From: Krasilnikovozyma curviuscula
Lineage: Eukaryota; Basidiomycota; Tremellomycetes; Cystofilobasidiales; Mrakiaceae
DNA length: 64,000 nucleotides
Direction of reading: 5' to 3'
NCBI GenBank assembly: GCA_014825775.1
Contig: MVAQ01000069.1
Coordinates: forward strand, 1 to 64,000
Made by a program: the position numbers and the translations under genes
Notes under the pieces: model-generated
The model's database searches: none
What the model was told of the DNA's origin: nothing
The model's input: only the letters and a program-made list of their open reading frames with translations
Shown here: in pieces, positions 1 through 13,918 of the stretch
Layout of the letters: each line of letters begins with the position of its first letter
Numbering within the stretch: position 1 is the stretch's first letter

Positions 1-329
1 AACAAGAAGTCCCGTATCATCCCAAGACACTTGCAGCTCGCCATCAGAAACGACGAAGAGTTGAACAAGGTAAGCAGCAGCTTCGTTTTTGACTATCATT
101 TGAAGGTCACCACTGACGAGTGTTCTGCCTATTCGTCGCTGCAGCTCCTCGGTCACGTCACCATTTCCCAAGGTGGTGTGTTGCCTCAGATACACGCTGA
201 GCTTCTCCCAGCTAAGTCCGCCGAACCAAAGGTCAAGAAGGGTGCTGCTGCAGGTGTGTATTCTCCGCTGTCGTTCTCCCCTCAACTTGGGTCTCCATGA
301 TTGACACCTTCTTTTTTCTCACAGCTTAA
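1..329 (+). CDS. HTA1: Histone H2A, 3' part (5' end outside window)
   Basis: Core nucleosome protein. The window opens inside the alpha2/alpha3 region: residues [20 protein letters not shown] are read from base 1 and are diagnostic of canonical H2A. Exon one ends at 69. An intron with GTAAGC..GCAG occupies 70-144. The next exon (145-253) gives [20 protein letters not shown] and a lysine/alanine-rich tail. A second intron, 254-324 with CACAG, leads to a last exon that only completes an alanine codon and the TAA at 327-329. The GGVLPQI segment and RNDEELNK fit canonical H2A rather than H2A.Z. In this model the tail ends in alanines and has no SQ(E/D) phosphorylation motif, which fungal H2A normally carries. 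Either the last intron is modelled wrongly or this is a tail variant. Confidence 0.9.
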
Positions 330-510
330 CCATCCTTTCTGTGACATTCGCGCTTTCGGTAAAGCTTGTAGATAGTGTGGTCTAGTCTTGACGTGATGAT
401 AATGTTGTTCTCATAGCGTGACACTTCTTTGCCGGCAAGATCGTGTTTTGAAACTCGGCGAAGTCAAGACCTTTTCATCAACAAATCGTATTCAAAATCT
501 GTCTATAGTC
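330..510. other. Convergent 3' region between H2A and the TAP-like peptidase
   Basis: Non-coding as far as can be seen. It holds the two facing 3' untranslated regions. No RNA gene or repeat was recognised. Confidence 0.5.
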
Positions 511-2896
511 TCAGAACAGCCCCTGAGATATCAACCGCTCTTCATTATGAACCGCATGTAATGACCTATCCATCTTAAACATATTTTCCACCTCCCTCGG
601 ACAGAATGTCTCGTCCCCCTCTGGCAGTTCGCCCGTGAGGAAGTAATGCGTGACAATCTTCTGCCCACATTTTGGCATTGGGGCAAGGTAGCTGTGACCC
701 ACAGTGCCGGACAGGAGAAGGTGGGAGCTTTGAGCGTGGTCTTTGTGCACTTGGAGAGCAGCGGCGTAAGGGGTGATTGGGTCGTGCGTGTTAGCGATGC
801 TGAAGTACGAACCAAAAGGATGTCATAGATAAAGACCATGTCAGCTAAGCTACTGTCAGCACAGAAAATCTCAGCGATTCGACTCACATTAGCATCGGAT
901 GGGCCAGCGTCGCGTTGAACGGGCCGTTGAACTTGAAAGGAGCATGCCCACTACCAGGCCACCATTCACAGCCACCATGCTGCTCCATCAGATGCACCGT
1001 AGCTCCAAATCTTTCAGTGACGGTGTCCATTGTTATCATCAAATCATCAACGACATCTTCAGCTGTGATGACTGCGTCCGACGGGGTTCGAACACGTCCG
1101 TCCATGCACGACACTGCGAGTCTGTGTAGCTCATTTTGACCAGTCTCAATGAATCCATCTTTAGCTGGTTTTGGTGGCGATGTTTCGAGTCCGCGATGGC
1201 TGCCGAAGAGGGTGAAGAATTCTTCTGGTTTGGAATCGTACATTGCTGATGCCAGCGCAGCCGCAAATCGTTTCCAAACCACCGGCATCTGTAGAGCGGT
1301 GAAGAGCTTCACTGAAAAAGAAGATATCAATAGATCAATAGCGGTTAGATTATGGAAGGCATAAGCTTCGGCTTACTCCTCACGTCACCGTCTTTCAACA
1401 GACCAGGCCTCGAAGTGTTGGTGACTGATACTGGCGCGTAGTAGAGCTGCGCCAAGAATTCATCAATTTTTACTTCGATATCGTTGGAGCTGTTGTACTC
1501 TGGAAGAGTGAGGGGACAGGCGACAGATCCAGCGTTAAAACAGTCTTGAAGGAACCACTGATATGTTTTTCTGTGAAACAACAATCGTCGGCAACTCTCG
1601 ATTAGAAGAGAAATTAGCTTAAGCTTGTAGACTCACTCAGCATCGGTCAAAAGATCTCTGAGAGTAACTTGATTCTCATAAAATTCATTCGCCCACCTGA
1701 ATGGCAAGAAAAAAGAGACAGTAAGCAAGAAGCAAACAAAATCAATGGAGTCAATCTAGCGACTACGTACATATTAGATTGAACGACACCGTCAATGACA
1801 ATCCTCCCAGCCTTGTGAGGAAGCATATCAGCGAGATAAGCACCAGCAATAGTTCCATAGCTTCCGCCATGGAAGTTGAGCGGCGCGTCTTCACCTTCCA
1901 TTTGCCGCGAGATCTCCTCCATGTCGTACACCAACGTTGTCGTTCCTCCCATCAACCCAATCGCTTCTTCACCCATAGCCTCCAGGCATTTTTGACCCTG
2001 AGCTTTCATCAGGGCCATAGCTTCAATCTGTTGAGCGACAAGCACGTCCGTCGACTCTCTCCAGTTCGGTGGGATCGAGAAGGTCGACTCAAAGACGGTG
2101 TTGGCTTTGAAGACTTCGTAATCGAGGGCCGAGCCGAAGCATTCGAGTTTGGGGAGCGTTCGACCTTGACCTCGTTGATCAAAGGAGATGATGTCATGCT
2201 GATTTCCAAACAGAGATTGAAGGATGGGGGCTCTCTCGAAAGAGACGCTGTATCCCGCAGCGCCTGGTCCACCATACTAATCACCACCAGAATGTTCAAC
2301 ACCGTCAGCGCATGTCTTTACTTTATCTTGTACAGTAGAATGCACTCACGTTGGTGAAGATGATACCTTGACGTTCCGATTTTTTGCAAGTCGCCGGGTA
2401 GTTGGTGATGGCGAGGGTAGAATATCCTCGAGAGTGGTTCGAGTAATCATTCGGTACTCTTAAGCAAGATTTCAGGCAGACAGATTAGTCCCCATGTGAT
2501 AGAGAGACGATCTCAACAGCATCTACAAGCACGTACTTGAGGTGTCCACACAAGAACCTAGGATCTTCATCACACTTCTTCCAACCAAAAGGATCGACGG
2601 GTTTCGACTGAAAGAGGAAACACCTGAGCTCAGAATGGAAACATACCAACACTCGAAGAGAAAGCCGGGGTAGCGGTACTGACCGCTTCTCTCCTCCAGA
2701 CCACACCTCCATACACTCCAGCACCAACAACGAGCAGTCCAATGACCAAAGAAGCAATCAGTTTCTCATAGTTGATCCCCTTCTTTTGAGCGTTGTCTGA
2801 AGTTCTGCTAGACGAAGGATCTAGAGCGGTATTCTGGGAGCTTGACGCTGTGGGAAGCAGAGGCTCCGTTTCTGAGGCCGTCGGTTTCCTGTCCAT
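511..2896 (-). CDS. Membrane-anchored alpha/beta hydrolase, TAP-like peptidase (S33-type)
   Basis: The protein starts at the ATG at 2894-2896 (MDRKPTASETEPLLP). The cytosolic head of about 45 residues has an acidic dileucine-like EPLLP motif. A single hydrophobic span (LIASLVIGLLVVGAGVYGG) follows, so this is probably a type II membrane protein of the endomembrane or vacuolar system. The lumenal part is an alpha/beta hydrolase of the tripeptidyl-aminopeptidase (TAP) type. The nucleophile elbow HGGSYGTIAG (Ser) lies near 1850, the acid motif NTHDPITP near 790 and the histidine motif GTVGHSYL near 700. The last segment matches the TAP-like C-terminal domain. It has multiple exons with introns around 835-890, 1320-1380, 1580-1640, 1690-1770, 2300-2350, 2460-2530 and 2600-2650. 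The stop TGA is at 511-513. The substrate is unknown; family members release N-terminal peptides or hydrolyse esters. Confidence 0.85.
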
Positions 2897-3274
2897 AGCT
2901 TGAGTATGCAAAAAGTGTTACTAGCTACCACGAGCTGTCGTTAGGACCAGGAAGAGGTCATTTTCCACCTCCTTTAAGCGAGAGACGAAAAAAGTGCCAG
3001 GCAATGGTCCGCATGGACGAAGAACCGGTGGCGAGTCAAAATACGTCAAATGTCTGTCGATAATCCTCTGTACCCTTTGCAGAACTTAGATAAAGTCTCA
3101 ACTTACGCCTGTATGTATTGGATAGCAACTTTCGCAATTACAGACCGGATAAGGGGGAGCGTTCACCCGCGCATGAACGCTTACCTATCGGTAGTTCTTG
3201 AGTCACAGTTTTTTCAGCCCAGCAACGTGGACTTCAACCACAACTTGATTCTTCCCAGAGTCTCTATCTCCAGA
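2897..3274. promoter_or_regulatory. Divergent promoter region, TAP-like peptidase / GNAT
   Basis: This 378 bp lies between two divergent start codons. An open frame in phase with the acetyltransferase extends up to an ATG at 3050, but the translation before 3275 does not look like a conserved domain. No TATA box or known operator was recognised. Confidence 0.4.
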
Positions 3275-4128
3275 ATGTCTGTTCTATGGGACGATGTCAG
3301 GGCTGAGGGTTACATCCCTCTGCCTGCTCCTTTGGATGATGTGCGACTGACTCCGTATCGAGCTGGGGACGAGGAGGGCAAAATGGAGCTCTACAACACT
3401 CCATCCATTGGGTGTAGGCTATATCGTTAGTTTGGAATCTCCTTCTGGTACCGAGGAATACTTTCCTTGAATCAGCGAGTCGTCCAGCTGGAAAGACTAA
3501 CCGTCAATGAACATGTTTCTATATACTGCAGGAACACCATGGCCGTACTCGTTTCAGGACTCGACGACAACTCTAGCGAAAGCACTGGCAACATACCCAC
3601 CCATCTTTGAAACCATCAAAGCTACCCTCCCTTCTCAAACACCATCGACCCGTCTCCCAGCATTCCCCTTTAGCGCAGTGCGACAGACCTACCCAGATGG
3701 GACCGACAAGATGATTGGTACTTTAGGTCTCGACTTAGAAAAGGCAACAGAAGAAGGGAAGCTAGATAAGATCGTTATTGGGTATGTCCTCCTGCCGTCG
3801 TCAGGCGGTAGAGGCATCATGACAGCTGCGCTCAAGGCGGCGTGTGAGGCATACGAGAACTGGGCCGTAGAAGTTGAATGCTACGAGGCATTCGTAGAGA
3901 CAGATAATCCTCCCTCTCTCGGGGTGATGAGGAAGTGTGGGTTCAAGAAGGTCGACGAGCCGTTCATCACGGATTGGCCTACTGATGGACTCAAATCAGG
4001 TTAGTGATCAAGCGTTCGGGAAGGATTGTTATCTAAGTTGAATAGCGAATCTCATTGCCTCTTCGCTCCTTTCGATAGGTGGTACCAGGACGACGCAGCG
4101 TTTTGAGAGGGAGATGGGAGGTTGGTAA
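3275..4128 (+). CDS. GNAT-family N-acetyltransferase (RimJ/RimL type)
   Basis: Acetyl-CoA-dependent N-acetyltransferase of the Acetyltransf_3/RimJ-RimL type. I chose the ATG at 3275 (MSVLWDDVRAEGYIPLPAP) because the characteristic beta1 region (DDVRLTPYRAGDE) follows; an in-frame ATG at 3050 is possible. Exon 1 ends at 3425, the intron (GTTAGT..CTAAC..GCAG) is 3426-3531, exon 2 is 3532-3999, a second intron is 4000-4078, and a short last exon ends with TAA at 4126-4128. Domain marks are the beta4/P-loop region (IGYVLLPSSGGRGIMTAALK; the SGGRGIMTA stretch corresponds to the acetyl-CoA-binding loop) and the terminal ETDNPPSLGVMRKCGFKKV, which is typical of this subfamily (N-x-x-S, then GF). The acceptor substrate is unknown. 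Confidence 0.82.
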
Positions 4129-4526
4129 AGTTGCTCAGCAGAATGTAGATGGTGTTGCAGCCGATGACCAGCTCAAGTGCGTTTTCTGTTATCTCGCGTA
4201 ATAAAAGTGAGAAAAAAAGTAGAAATAGAACTAAAATACATCTGAAGCTTTTTTTAAGATCAGAGGATTATAACGGCGAGAAAAGATGGCAAAGGTGAGA
4301 AGTTGTAATCTAGCGATACAGTCGGAGGTCGATCAGCGGGGATTACTGTTCGAAGTGGAAAAAAGAAAGGGTACATGGCGAAGGCATCAGGGAGAGCTGA
4401 TAAAAATGGCGCAAACAGTGTCCGAACAAACCAAAAAAGGAAAAAGTCTACAACCGATAGGCAGGGAGAAAGCGCGCTTTTTTTGTAGTGGATCGAATCC
4501 TAGGCTGTTGCTGCTATTCGTGTCAT
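4129..4526. other. Convergent intergenic region
   Basis: It lies between the facing 3' ends of the acetyltransferase and bZIP genes and is A-rich in the middle. No gene, RNA or repeat is supported. Confidence 0.5.
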
Positions 4527-6034
4527 TCATAACTCATCATCACCTCCATCATCATCTCTCTCTTCCCCCTCAACCATACCGCTGCTCCTCTCGCTGTACC
4601 CCCTCTCACTTCTTCCCAAGCTGAAATACCCGCCATGTGCACCACCACCGTTGTTGTTCGATGGGCCATCTCGAATGGAAGAAGTCTTTCCACCAGAGCT
4701 CGTCAACGCGTTTTGCAAAGTGTGAAGGTAGGTTGCTGTAGGTGTTGGAGTACGGTTGCCGAGCAGGAGTGAGGCTGCAGTCGTGAGTGGGAGATGGGGC
4801 GATAGGTGGGGACTTGTAAGGGGCATCGAAAGTGGTGGGAGGGCCAGGCGAGGAGACTATGCGTTTAGGTTGACGAAAGAAGGTCAATGACGACAGACAA
4901 GTCAGAAACAGGAAGCTCGAGCCCACGCGTATAACGCGTCCTCCAGATATGCTGAAGAATGGAATTTGGTATTAAACTCACCATCTTTGCTCTTTTGGCT
5001 GTAAATCCTGTACTTCCAGGGGACAACTGGTGTTTACCGTTTTGTCCATTCGCCACCGAACTGACATCATCGAGGAACAGTCCTCTCTCATTCTCTTTCC
5101 CACTCATATCGTTATGGAAATCTCTCGAAGGAGAGAACCCAGTACTAAATCCTGCACTTCTAGGGGGTTTGCTGAAAGTGGAAGAGGATGTTCCCTCTTG
5201 TTGATCGACCTCATTGAACGAGTATGCCATGTCTTCAACTGTGGGAGAATGTGGTAAGCCTGGGGAGTTGAAGGACGGTAGGGTGACATTATTACGACGC
5301 TGCTCCTCAGCAGAGGTGGGACGATTACTAGTCTCGATGGGTGCTAATTCTACGGGAGATGTTGATGCTTCGTTGATGTTGATCTGAGGCTGGAGCTGCT
5401 GCGTAGATTTGGATTTAGGTTGTTGTTGCTGTTGGTGGTGATAAGTTGTACTCTGTGCTGGAAGAAGACTGTTGTTTCCTAACTGGGCCAAGTTGACGTT
5501 CGACAACAGAGAACCAATGGTCGCACCGCTTCCTCCCAGCGACGTAGACACTCCACTTGCCAAACTGCCCGCTGAGGCACCTGGAATCCAACCAGCAGGA
5601 GCATTTCCAGTAGCAGCAAGCTGAGATCTCAGGCGTTGAACCTCAGCCCTCAGGTTTCTGTTCTCATCCTCTAATCCAGAAAGTCTTGATTCCAAGACTT
5701 CGAAACGCTCCTTCTTCCTCGTGCGAAAGGCCGATGCTGCCAGTCTATTTCTCTCCCTCCTACGTGCTTTTGGATCTGTTGGTAATGATGATCCTCCGTC
5801 ACCATCTTTGGCTGAAGTTGCGCCGCCTGTAGTTGGTCCTTGCTGCTGATAACCATTTCCAGGCGGAGACGCTGCAGACGAAGTTTCACTCTGGGATCTT
5901 CCGCTGCCCCCCTTTCCAGCGGCTCCTCCTGATGCTGGCCCTGCTCCTCCTGTTGCTGCTGACCTGGTGGATCTACTGCCTCGCCCAGTGCTAGGAGGGG
6001 GCGTAGATGTCTGAGGAAATGGAAACGAATCCAT
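4527..6034 (-). CDS. bZIP transcription factor
   Basis: Nuclear DNA-binding regulator. The basic region (RRRERNRLAASAFRTRKKER, about residues 90-110) carries the bZIP signature N-x-x-AA-x-x-F-R. It runs straight into a leucine zipper with heptad leucines (LESRLSGLEDENRNLRAE onward, four or five heptads). The rest is low-complexity: Gly/Ser/Ala-rich before the bZIP, with Gln-, Ser- and Asn-rich stretches after it. One intron, 4857-4981 (GTGAGT..CATAG), joins phase-0 exons. The second exon ends in an acidic tail (GEERDDDGGDDEL) with TGA at 4527-4529. The 5' leader contains a 101-codon ATG ORF (6064-6369) ending 29 nt before this start. The basic region is not the Hac1/Hxl1, Gcn4 or Atf1 type as I know them, so I give no symbol. 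Confidence 0.85.
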
Positions 6035-6063
6035 TGTTGGTGCCAGTTTTTATGTTGATTTTT

Positions 6064-6369
6064 TTAACCGAGTTGCTCGTGTGAGCTGCTGGAACTTCTG
6101 CTGGATGCGTGTCTAGGGTAGCTCAATGCTTCTGCTGTACTTCCATTTCTGAATAATTTGTGGCTTGAGAGGGTGATGGTGTTCGAAGTGAAAGAGCAAG
6201 CTAAAGGAGACTCATCAATTTGCAGTACGTCATCACGCAACTTGTTGGCGCTGTTAGAGCCATAGCGCAGCATTGAAACCCATCTCCCAGACGATGCTTC
6301 CATATCACCAAAAGAAAATGTTAAAGACCTCGCACGATAGGAGTCGTTCGAAGGTGAGGTTTTCAACAT
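6064..6369 (-). other. Long upstream ORF in the bZIP 5' leader
   Basis: A complete ATG-to-TAA frame of 101 codons lies in the same orientation as the bZIP gene and stops 29 nt before its ATG. Its product (starting MLKTSPSNDSYRARSLTF, Ser-rich end) matches no family I recognise. It may be a translated uORF that represses the bZIP, a separate small gene or a chance frame. Whether it lies within the mRNA cannot be seen from DNA alone. Confidence 0.35.
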
Positions 6370-6500
6370 TGATAATCAAGAGCACTGTGGCGCAGCAACG
6401 CAGAATGCTACTAGAAGTCGGGCTTTCATACACAGCAGGGCAAATTGTGTAAATAGAATTCATTAAGACAATGACAGAAATCTCTCTATAAGGTTTTTTC

Positions 6501-8605
<2,105 letters not shown>

Positions 8606-9331
8606 TTGCAGGTAAGTAAAATTCCTTCGAACATTCAGAAGTATATCCGACACATACAAAAGCAGATCTTGAAACAGAGAGCATCCTGAACCTGGGCGTG
8701 AAGGTGATGGAATGGGTGTCGAAAGGAGTTCAGCAACGAATCGTCAAAACTCGGCCAGAGCAAGCTGGCAGCACGAACGTAAAGCTTCCGAAAACCGAGA
8801 ACCGCCGCGAGCAATCCGTCGTCGTCGTATCTCGATTGTTTCAGCACAGCTCGGACACCGAACGGTTGATAATATCCTGAGAAATAGAATCGATCAAGCG
8901 ATTTGAACTTGCTGAGCAAGTCATCACGTTCTGGATCGGTAAGCGCAATACGCGTTTGCCGTCAAAACAACACACAGCTGCGAAGACGACGAGCCTCTCT
9001 TCACGGCGGAAGGGAGCTGGAGTCTCAATGAGATGTCAGGCTCCTTCTTTTTAGATGCTGTCGTGTTGTACCGCATGTTACTCTTCAATATGAGATGAGA
9101 CATACTAAAGCCATGAGATTGCGCAGCAATCAACAACAACCAGTTTCACATTTTCCATATCCTATTTAATCACTTCTAGTACGGCTTAACTGACTGCACT
9201 GAAACGTTTTTTCTGATCTAGATCTTGCTCGTCTCATCTTCAGTCTACTGGCATTGAAGATCAAGTCGTACTGTTCCACTACAGACAAAGCAAATTATCG
9301 TCGTTGATTTGTGATTTTCTTCATTTAAGTC
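8606..9331. other. Intergenic region upstream of LPD1
   Basis: About 725 bp between the LPD1 start and the 3' end of the GH78-type gene, both on the minus strand. Short open frames here show no conserved sequence. No RNA gene or repeat was recognised. Confidence 0.5.
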
Positions 9332-12237
9332 CTACTTGTTGAATTTAACGATCACACTCCTCCCTGTCCCGACTACAGAGATCCCAAACCTCCCAGCTGC
9401 GACCGGGACGCCAGCGACTTTTGTCTGACCTACTCTTGCAGTCCAGAGCTCTCCATACCTGGACGGAATTGAAACCGTTCCAAGCGTTCCATTAGGGGAC
9501 GAGATGTTGAAGTGCCAGTTACCTGCGCTTGAGATCTTCCATTTCGCATCGAACCGACCAAGAGACGTAGAAAACCCACCTTGAATGACGGTCAGGTTGG
9601 AGGGATGAGGATTTAATGACCACGTTGCACCTGCCGGAGAGGTTACATCTAGACCCAGCAGGTAGTTGGTGAGAGCAGACGTCGCTCCTGGTCAGAGGAA
9701 TCTACAGATGTCAGCTTCCTCTTCTCAGAAGAGACGGCAACATGGCAAATGATGCGTGGCTCACCCGACGACCATCCATGAGCGTGGGAAGTATAAGCAG
9801 AATCATATCCATACCCTCTGTAGCTTCTGTAATCCAGGGTTCCATTGGACGCATAGCCTTCAAGGAGAGTGCTCTGGACGCTGATGTTTGTGTTAACCAT
9901 GAAACCCCATTCGAGTCTCATCAGCTCCATCGCATGATCGTCGTTCCCACTCTCAAAGTGGCCTTGAAGTTCTAAGCCACCAATCTACAGAGCAAAGACA
10001 AGATATCAGCTTCAAGATAGGAAACTGGTTTGAAGCGACGAACTGCTTACAAATGGACAGATAGTGAGAGGTAGCTCTGGCGCAACACTGCCAAACTCAT
10101 TCCAGTTCGTTTTCAAGTAAGCGCTCACACTCTTTCCCTGAGTTGTGTTTGCGAGGCCGTAAAGGAGAGCAAGACTATTGGCGTCCTGAGGCAACAAGGT
10201 TGTCGTGCTATTGTCTTTCATCGATCGAGGTGATCAAATTCAATCTGGTCAAAGAATTCTCCCCTAAAGCGCACTTACCAACATATCCTCCCAAAGCATC
10301 ATTCCAGAAGTAGTCGTTGAAGCGAGTGTATAATGCGGTTGCGTTGTTGGAATAGCTAGTGGCGAGAGCAGAATCATTCATCGCTGTTGCAAGGATAGCA
10401 GAGTTTACCAACATCTGTATTATCCAAGCAATGTCAACATTATTTGCAGCGCTTTTGAACAAAATTGAGGAATGGTCACCTTATAGTAGATAGCATTTCC
10501 TTCAGAGTTGAATCCACCTCCACCTAGTCTCGCCCAATCTCTGAGACCAGTAACATTCATGAGCCCAACAGACGGGTCGACCTTGGCGGACATGTAGTTG
10601 GCGGCACGTGTGTAGTTGTGCCAGTGCTCAGCGAGGAAGGTAGTGTTATCAGTATAGAGACTTAGGACGACGAGGATGAAATAATTTTGTGAGGAAGGTG
10701 TGCTAGCTCCGGTTAGAAGTATGTTGCTCACTAATGGTTGTAGAAACCGATCTTCGGATGCGACGTCAGGTCAGTGACGAGAGATAAGCATGGATCGAGA
10801 TATAATGGTCTCACCATCGTCCACATATGATACGTATCGGATTCCAGTTGTAGCAGAGGAGGACCAGACTCTGGGAAAGCACCAGTAGCAAGCTGATAGG
10901 CAAACATAGTGGCAAGCGCGTTCCTGACAGAAGTGAGGTCTCCAGTTGAGACGAAGCCAGATGGGACAGCAATACCCATATCTCCCGGCCAAACTAGAAG
11001 TCGAAGAAAACATCTCGTCCCTTGTTACTGCCTCAATTCGGAAAAACTTCCACTTAACAGACTCACCAGCACGATCTCTCTTCGCTCCGTCAACAATAAT
11101 CGGCTCGCCGACACCCAAGGATCCATTGTTGGCCCAACCAGGTCTTGATACAATGGGAATTCTAGGTGTCATAAAATGAAGAGGTCAGCGCTTAATTTCA
11201 CTTTCTCATCGGAAAATCAAAACAACACTGACTGACGACCAGTGTCGACCTCCACAATGTTCTGAATGACTCGGAAGGGAGGGTGATAATCAGCTCAAGA
11301 GACAAAAAATCGAAGATCCCACTCACAGTTTGAACGGTGTATCCTCCAGCATACCATATCCGATTTAAAAGCTCCTCTTCTTCGCTGTCTGTGAAGAGCG
11401 AAAAGCAAGGAGTCATGCGTCAGCAGAAGCGCAATGTACGAAACAGATTTGGCCTCACAGAAATATCCTTCGTAGAGACTCAAATCGTCTTTCCCGGGCT
11501 CAAAGCTGATCGCAACACTAACGTTCCGAATCTCGATTGATTCACCGGGAGAAGCGACGAGCGTCAAGTATCGGAATCCACCTCGCAAATACTTCTTCGG
11601 CTGGGTATAAGTCCAGCTTCCATCTTCATTGTTGAATGTCCAAGTGCCCGTTTCAGAAGAGGTCGAAGACGCGTTGAACTGAGGAGGATACGAGACACCG
11701 AAAGACATGTCGTAGTTCTGCTCTGGGACGCCGAGGGTGGAGTCATCCGAGATAGGTCCAATGAAGAGAGGTGACTCTGTAAACGCCATTCTGAAAAGAG
11801 CATCGTAGTTTGGTGCGAAAGGAGTCGTTGTACTGTTGGTTGATTGGTGAGTTGGCGCAAGTGGGGTGGACGAAGAGAGTGAAAGCGTGATGAGTCCTGT
11901 ATTGGGCGTCAAAAGTAGTTTTAATTTGAATTTCAGTATATCGAAATCATGAGACTTGAAGCTGAAAAGAAAAAGGAACGAGCTGACCCCCAACTTCAAG
12001 TCCAAAGTCGAGAGCGACCCAACTACCGTTTCCACTCAGAGTCGCCCAAGATGAGTCCCCACCATTCAGCAGAGAGTTGGTGCCAGAGATCCCATACCCA
12101 GAAACCTGCTTCACAGCTGTTGCGTAGAGAGTCCGAGTCTTGGGAGCAATATTGAACTTGTCCCAAGGACCGGAGGGAGCCAGCGCCAGCACTCCCGCTT
12201 TGATAGCAGAGAGACCGAGTAGAGTTTTAAACAGCAT
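9332..12237 (-). CDS. Secreted GH78-type glycosidase (alpha-L-rhamnosidase-like)
   Basis: Predicted extracellular six-hairpin glycosidase. The start at 12235-12237 gives a signal peptide (MLFKTLLGLSAIKAGVLALA). The N-terminal half is a beta-rich region with many N-glycosylation sequons. The catalytic (alpha/alpha)6 barrel begins around RIWYAGGYTVQT. It contains VDGAKRDRAGWPGDMGIAVP, close to the D-G-x-K-R-D-R-x-x-W-x-G-D motif of GH78, then a glycine-rich GLRDWARLGGGGFNSEGN segment. The C-terminal beta-sandwich ends ..SVIVKFNK with TAG at 9332-9334. It has many small introns (about ten). GH78 enzymes release rhamnose from plant or fungal polymers, but the family is broad, so rhamnose specificity is inference. 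The acidic residues in DGAKRDR..GD fit the usual general acid position. Confidence 0.85.
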
Positions 12238-12884
12238 ATTGGAATGGAATGGGGTGGTTTGTGGAAAGAAACTGGACATTTTGTGCGGGGCGTGGTTTTA
12301 CCGTTCAGTCCGTCCGGAGTGTTGTCGTCGCACCAGGTCCTTTCTACCGTACATTCAGACTAATTACCTTGATGGCGCTTACTGAACGTCTTTATATCAT
12401 CACATGATACGCAGATGGCCATTTTCTGGAAGTTTTGATGTGGTTTGAGTGCATGAGCTCATTTGGTGGGGAAGCCGATCGAGTGGTATCGTCGACACGC
12501 ACGCAGACACTCGACTTCGCGACAAAAGATACAACAAACAGAAGCTACGTGAGGCAGAATCGACGGAGAGGTAAAGATAGATACTCCGTGGCCTAGACAT
12601 TTTCGTCTGTTTCACGGCTGTAAAGAGACACGGCGTTCATCATATTTGCACAGAAACCAATGCAACTCTTTCCAAACAGAACCGTTTACAAGCATGTAAG
12701 TATGTTATCAAAAAAAGTCTCAAGTAATGACCAAAAACCAATCGATAATCAATGTTATAAGGGCGGTAGAAAAAACTCTACAAGGGGCGGCGGTGAAGGA
12801 TGCTAGATGAATGTATGGGAAGGGGGTGTATGACGGTGTCGAAAGTGTGGTGTGTGGGTTTTGATGATTTCAAGACAGAATAAC
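12238..12884. other. Intergenic region between the GH78-type gene and eIF5A
   Basis: Contains the glycosidase promoter and the eIF5A 3' untranslated region. Nothing else is supported. Confidence 0.5.
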
Positions 12885-13887
12885 TTAATCTGACTTGGTA
12901 ACGTCCTAAGGTAACAAGCGCGAGTAAGGTCAGACTCTATTCCAAATGCGGGAACTGTATCGAGACTTACCTTCCAAGCAAGAGCCATCTCCTCACCAAG
13001 GGCTGAAACAACGGTAATGACCAGCTCTTTACCAGCTTCGAAACCCTCCTCAATTTCCCTACCAAGGGTACCTTCTGGGACCTTAACATCATCCTTGGCG
13101 GTACCGTCGTCGGTCATGAGGTTGAGGAAACCATCGTCGATGTTGACGAGGGAGAATTCGTCTGAGATAAGAAAGGGAGAGGGTTAGTGACCAGACCAGC
13201 TAGAGGTTATAAAGTGAAGGAGGGTAGAGAATATTATGCTTACTTCTCTTGACGATTGGGGCCTCCATGTTGTGGGTAGATGGAGAGATATCTTCGAGCT
13301 TCTTCTGGGTGAAGATCTGTATGGGGTCGATTGTAAGAAAAGTGATCGGGACGAGCCACAGAAAAAAGTTGGAGAGAAGCGAGGCAAGGTCAGATTTTTT
13401 CCATCATAGCGGAATAGCAGCAATATCCGAGCATAAGGGAGACGAGGAGAAACACTTACATCGGTAGCAATCAAGTGGACCTTGGCGTGTCCATGCTTTC
13501 CGGTCTTGGAAGTGGACATGTCAATGATCTTACATGGACGACCCTTGATGACAACGTGTCCACCCTTTCTGAGAGCAGAACACTACAGACACAATAATAG
13601 CAGCAGCAGAAATTAGACGGAATGGTTCTGGAGTTAGTCAAAGGTCCAGATAAAGCAAGAGCAGCTGGCAAACGACCAATTGGCGAGCTCGTGAAAAAAA
13701 AAGTTGGCACAGCTGGAAAAACCACTCACTTGGATTGGGAAGGTGAGGGAAGCTCCAGCGGAAGCTCCGGCGAAATCTTGGCTGTGTAAAGAGTAATAAA
13801 GCAGGGAGTCAGCTTGTGCAGCTTCAGCTAGGTGGTGGCAGTGGAGGAAAAGTTGGATACGAACTTGTGCTCTTCGTCGTCAGACAT
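12885..13887 (-). CDS. TIF51A: Translation initiation factor eIF5A (hypusinated)
   Basis: Cytosolic factor that relieves ribosome stalling, notably at proline runs. It starts at 13885-13887 (MSDDEEHKF). The SH3-like domain carries the hypusine loop [12 protein letters not shown] (the modified lysine is the one in TGKHG), near 13490. The OB-fold domain follows ([19 protein letters not shown], then [15 protein letters not shown]) and the terminus is ALAWK-DVTKSD. The final six codons form a separate exon after an intron beginning GTAAGT at about 12970 and ending CCTTAG; the TAA is at 12885-12887. Length and motifs are complete, so it should be a substrate for deoxyhypusine synthase and hydroxylase. 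A 67-nt intron with a perfect TACTAAC branch site lies in the 5' leader (13919-13985). Confidence 0.97.
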
Positions 13888-13918
13888 TGTAGAAATAAGT
13901 AAGGAAAAGGGTAGAGGA

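Noticed and set aside
3050..3274. Longer N-terminus for the GNAT protein
   Set aside because: The extra 75 residues show no domain similarity and lie in the divergent promoter.
4401..4500. B-box-like GGATCGAATCC
   Set aside because: No matching A box at the right distance and the T-arm stem does not pair.
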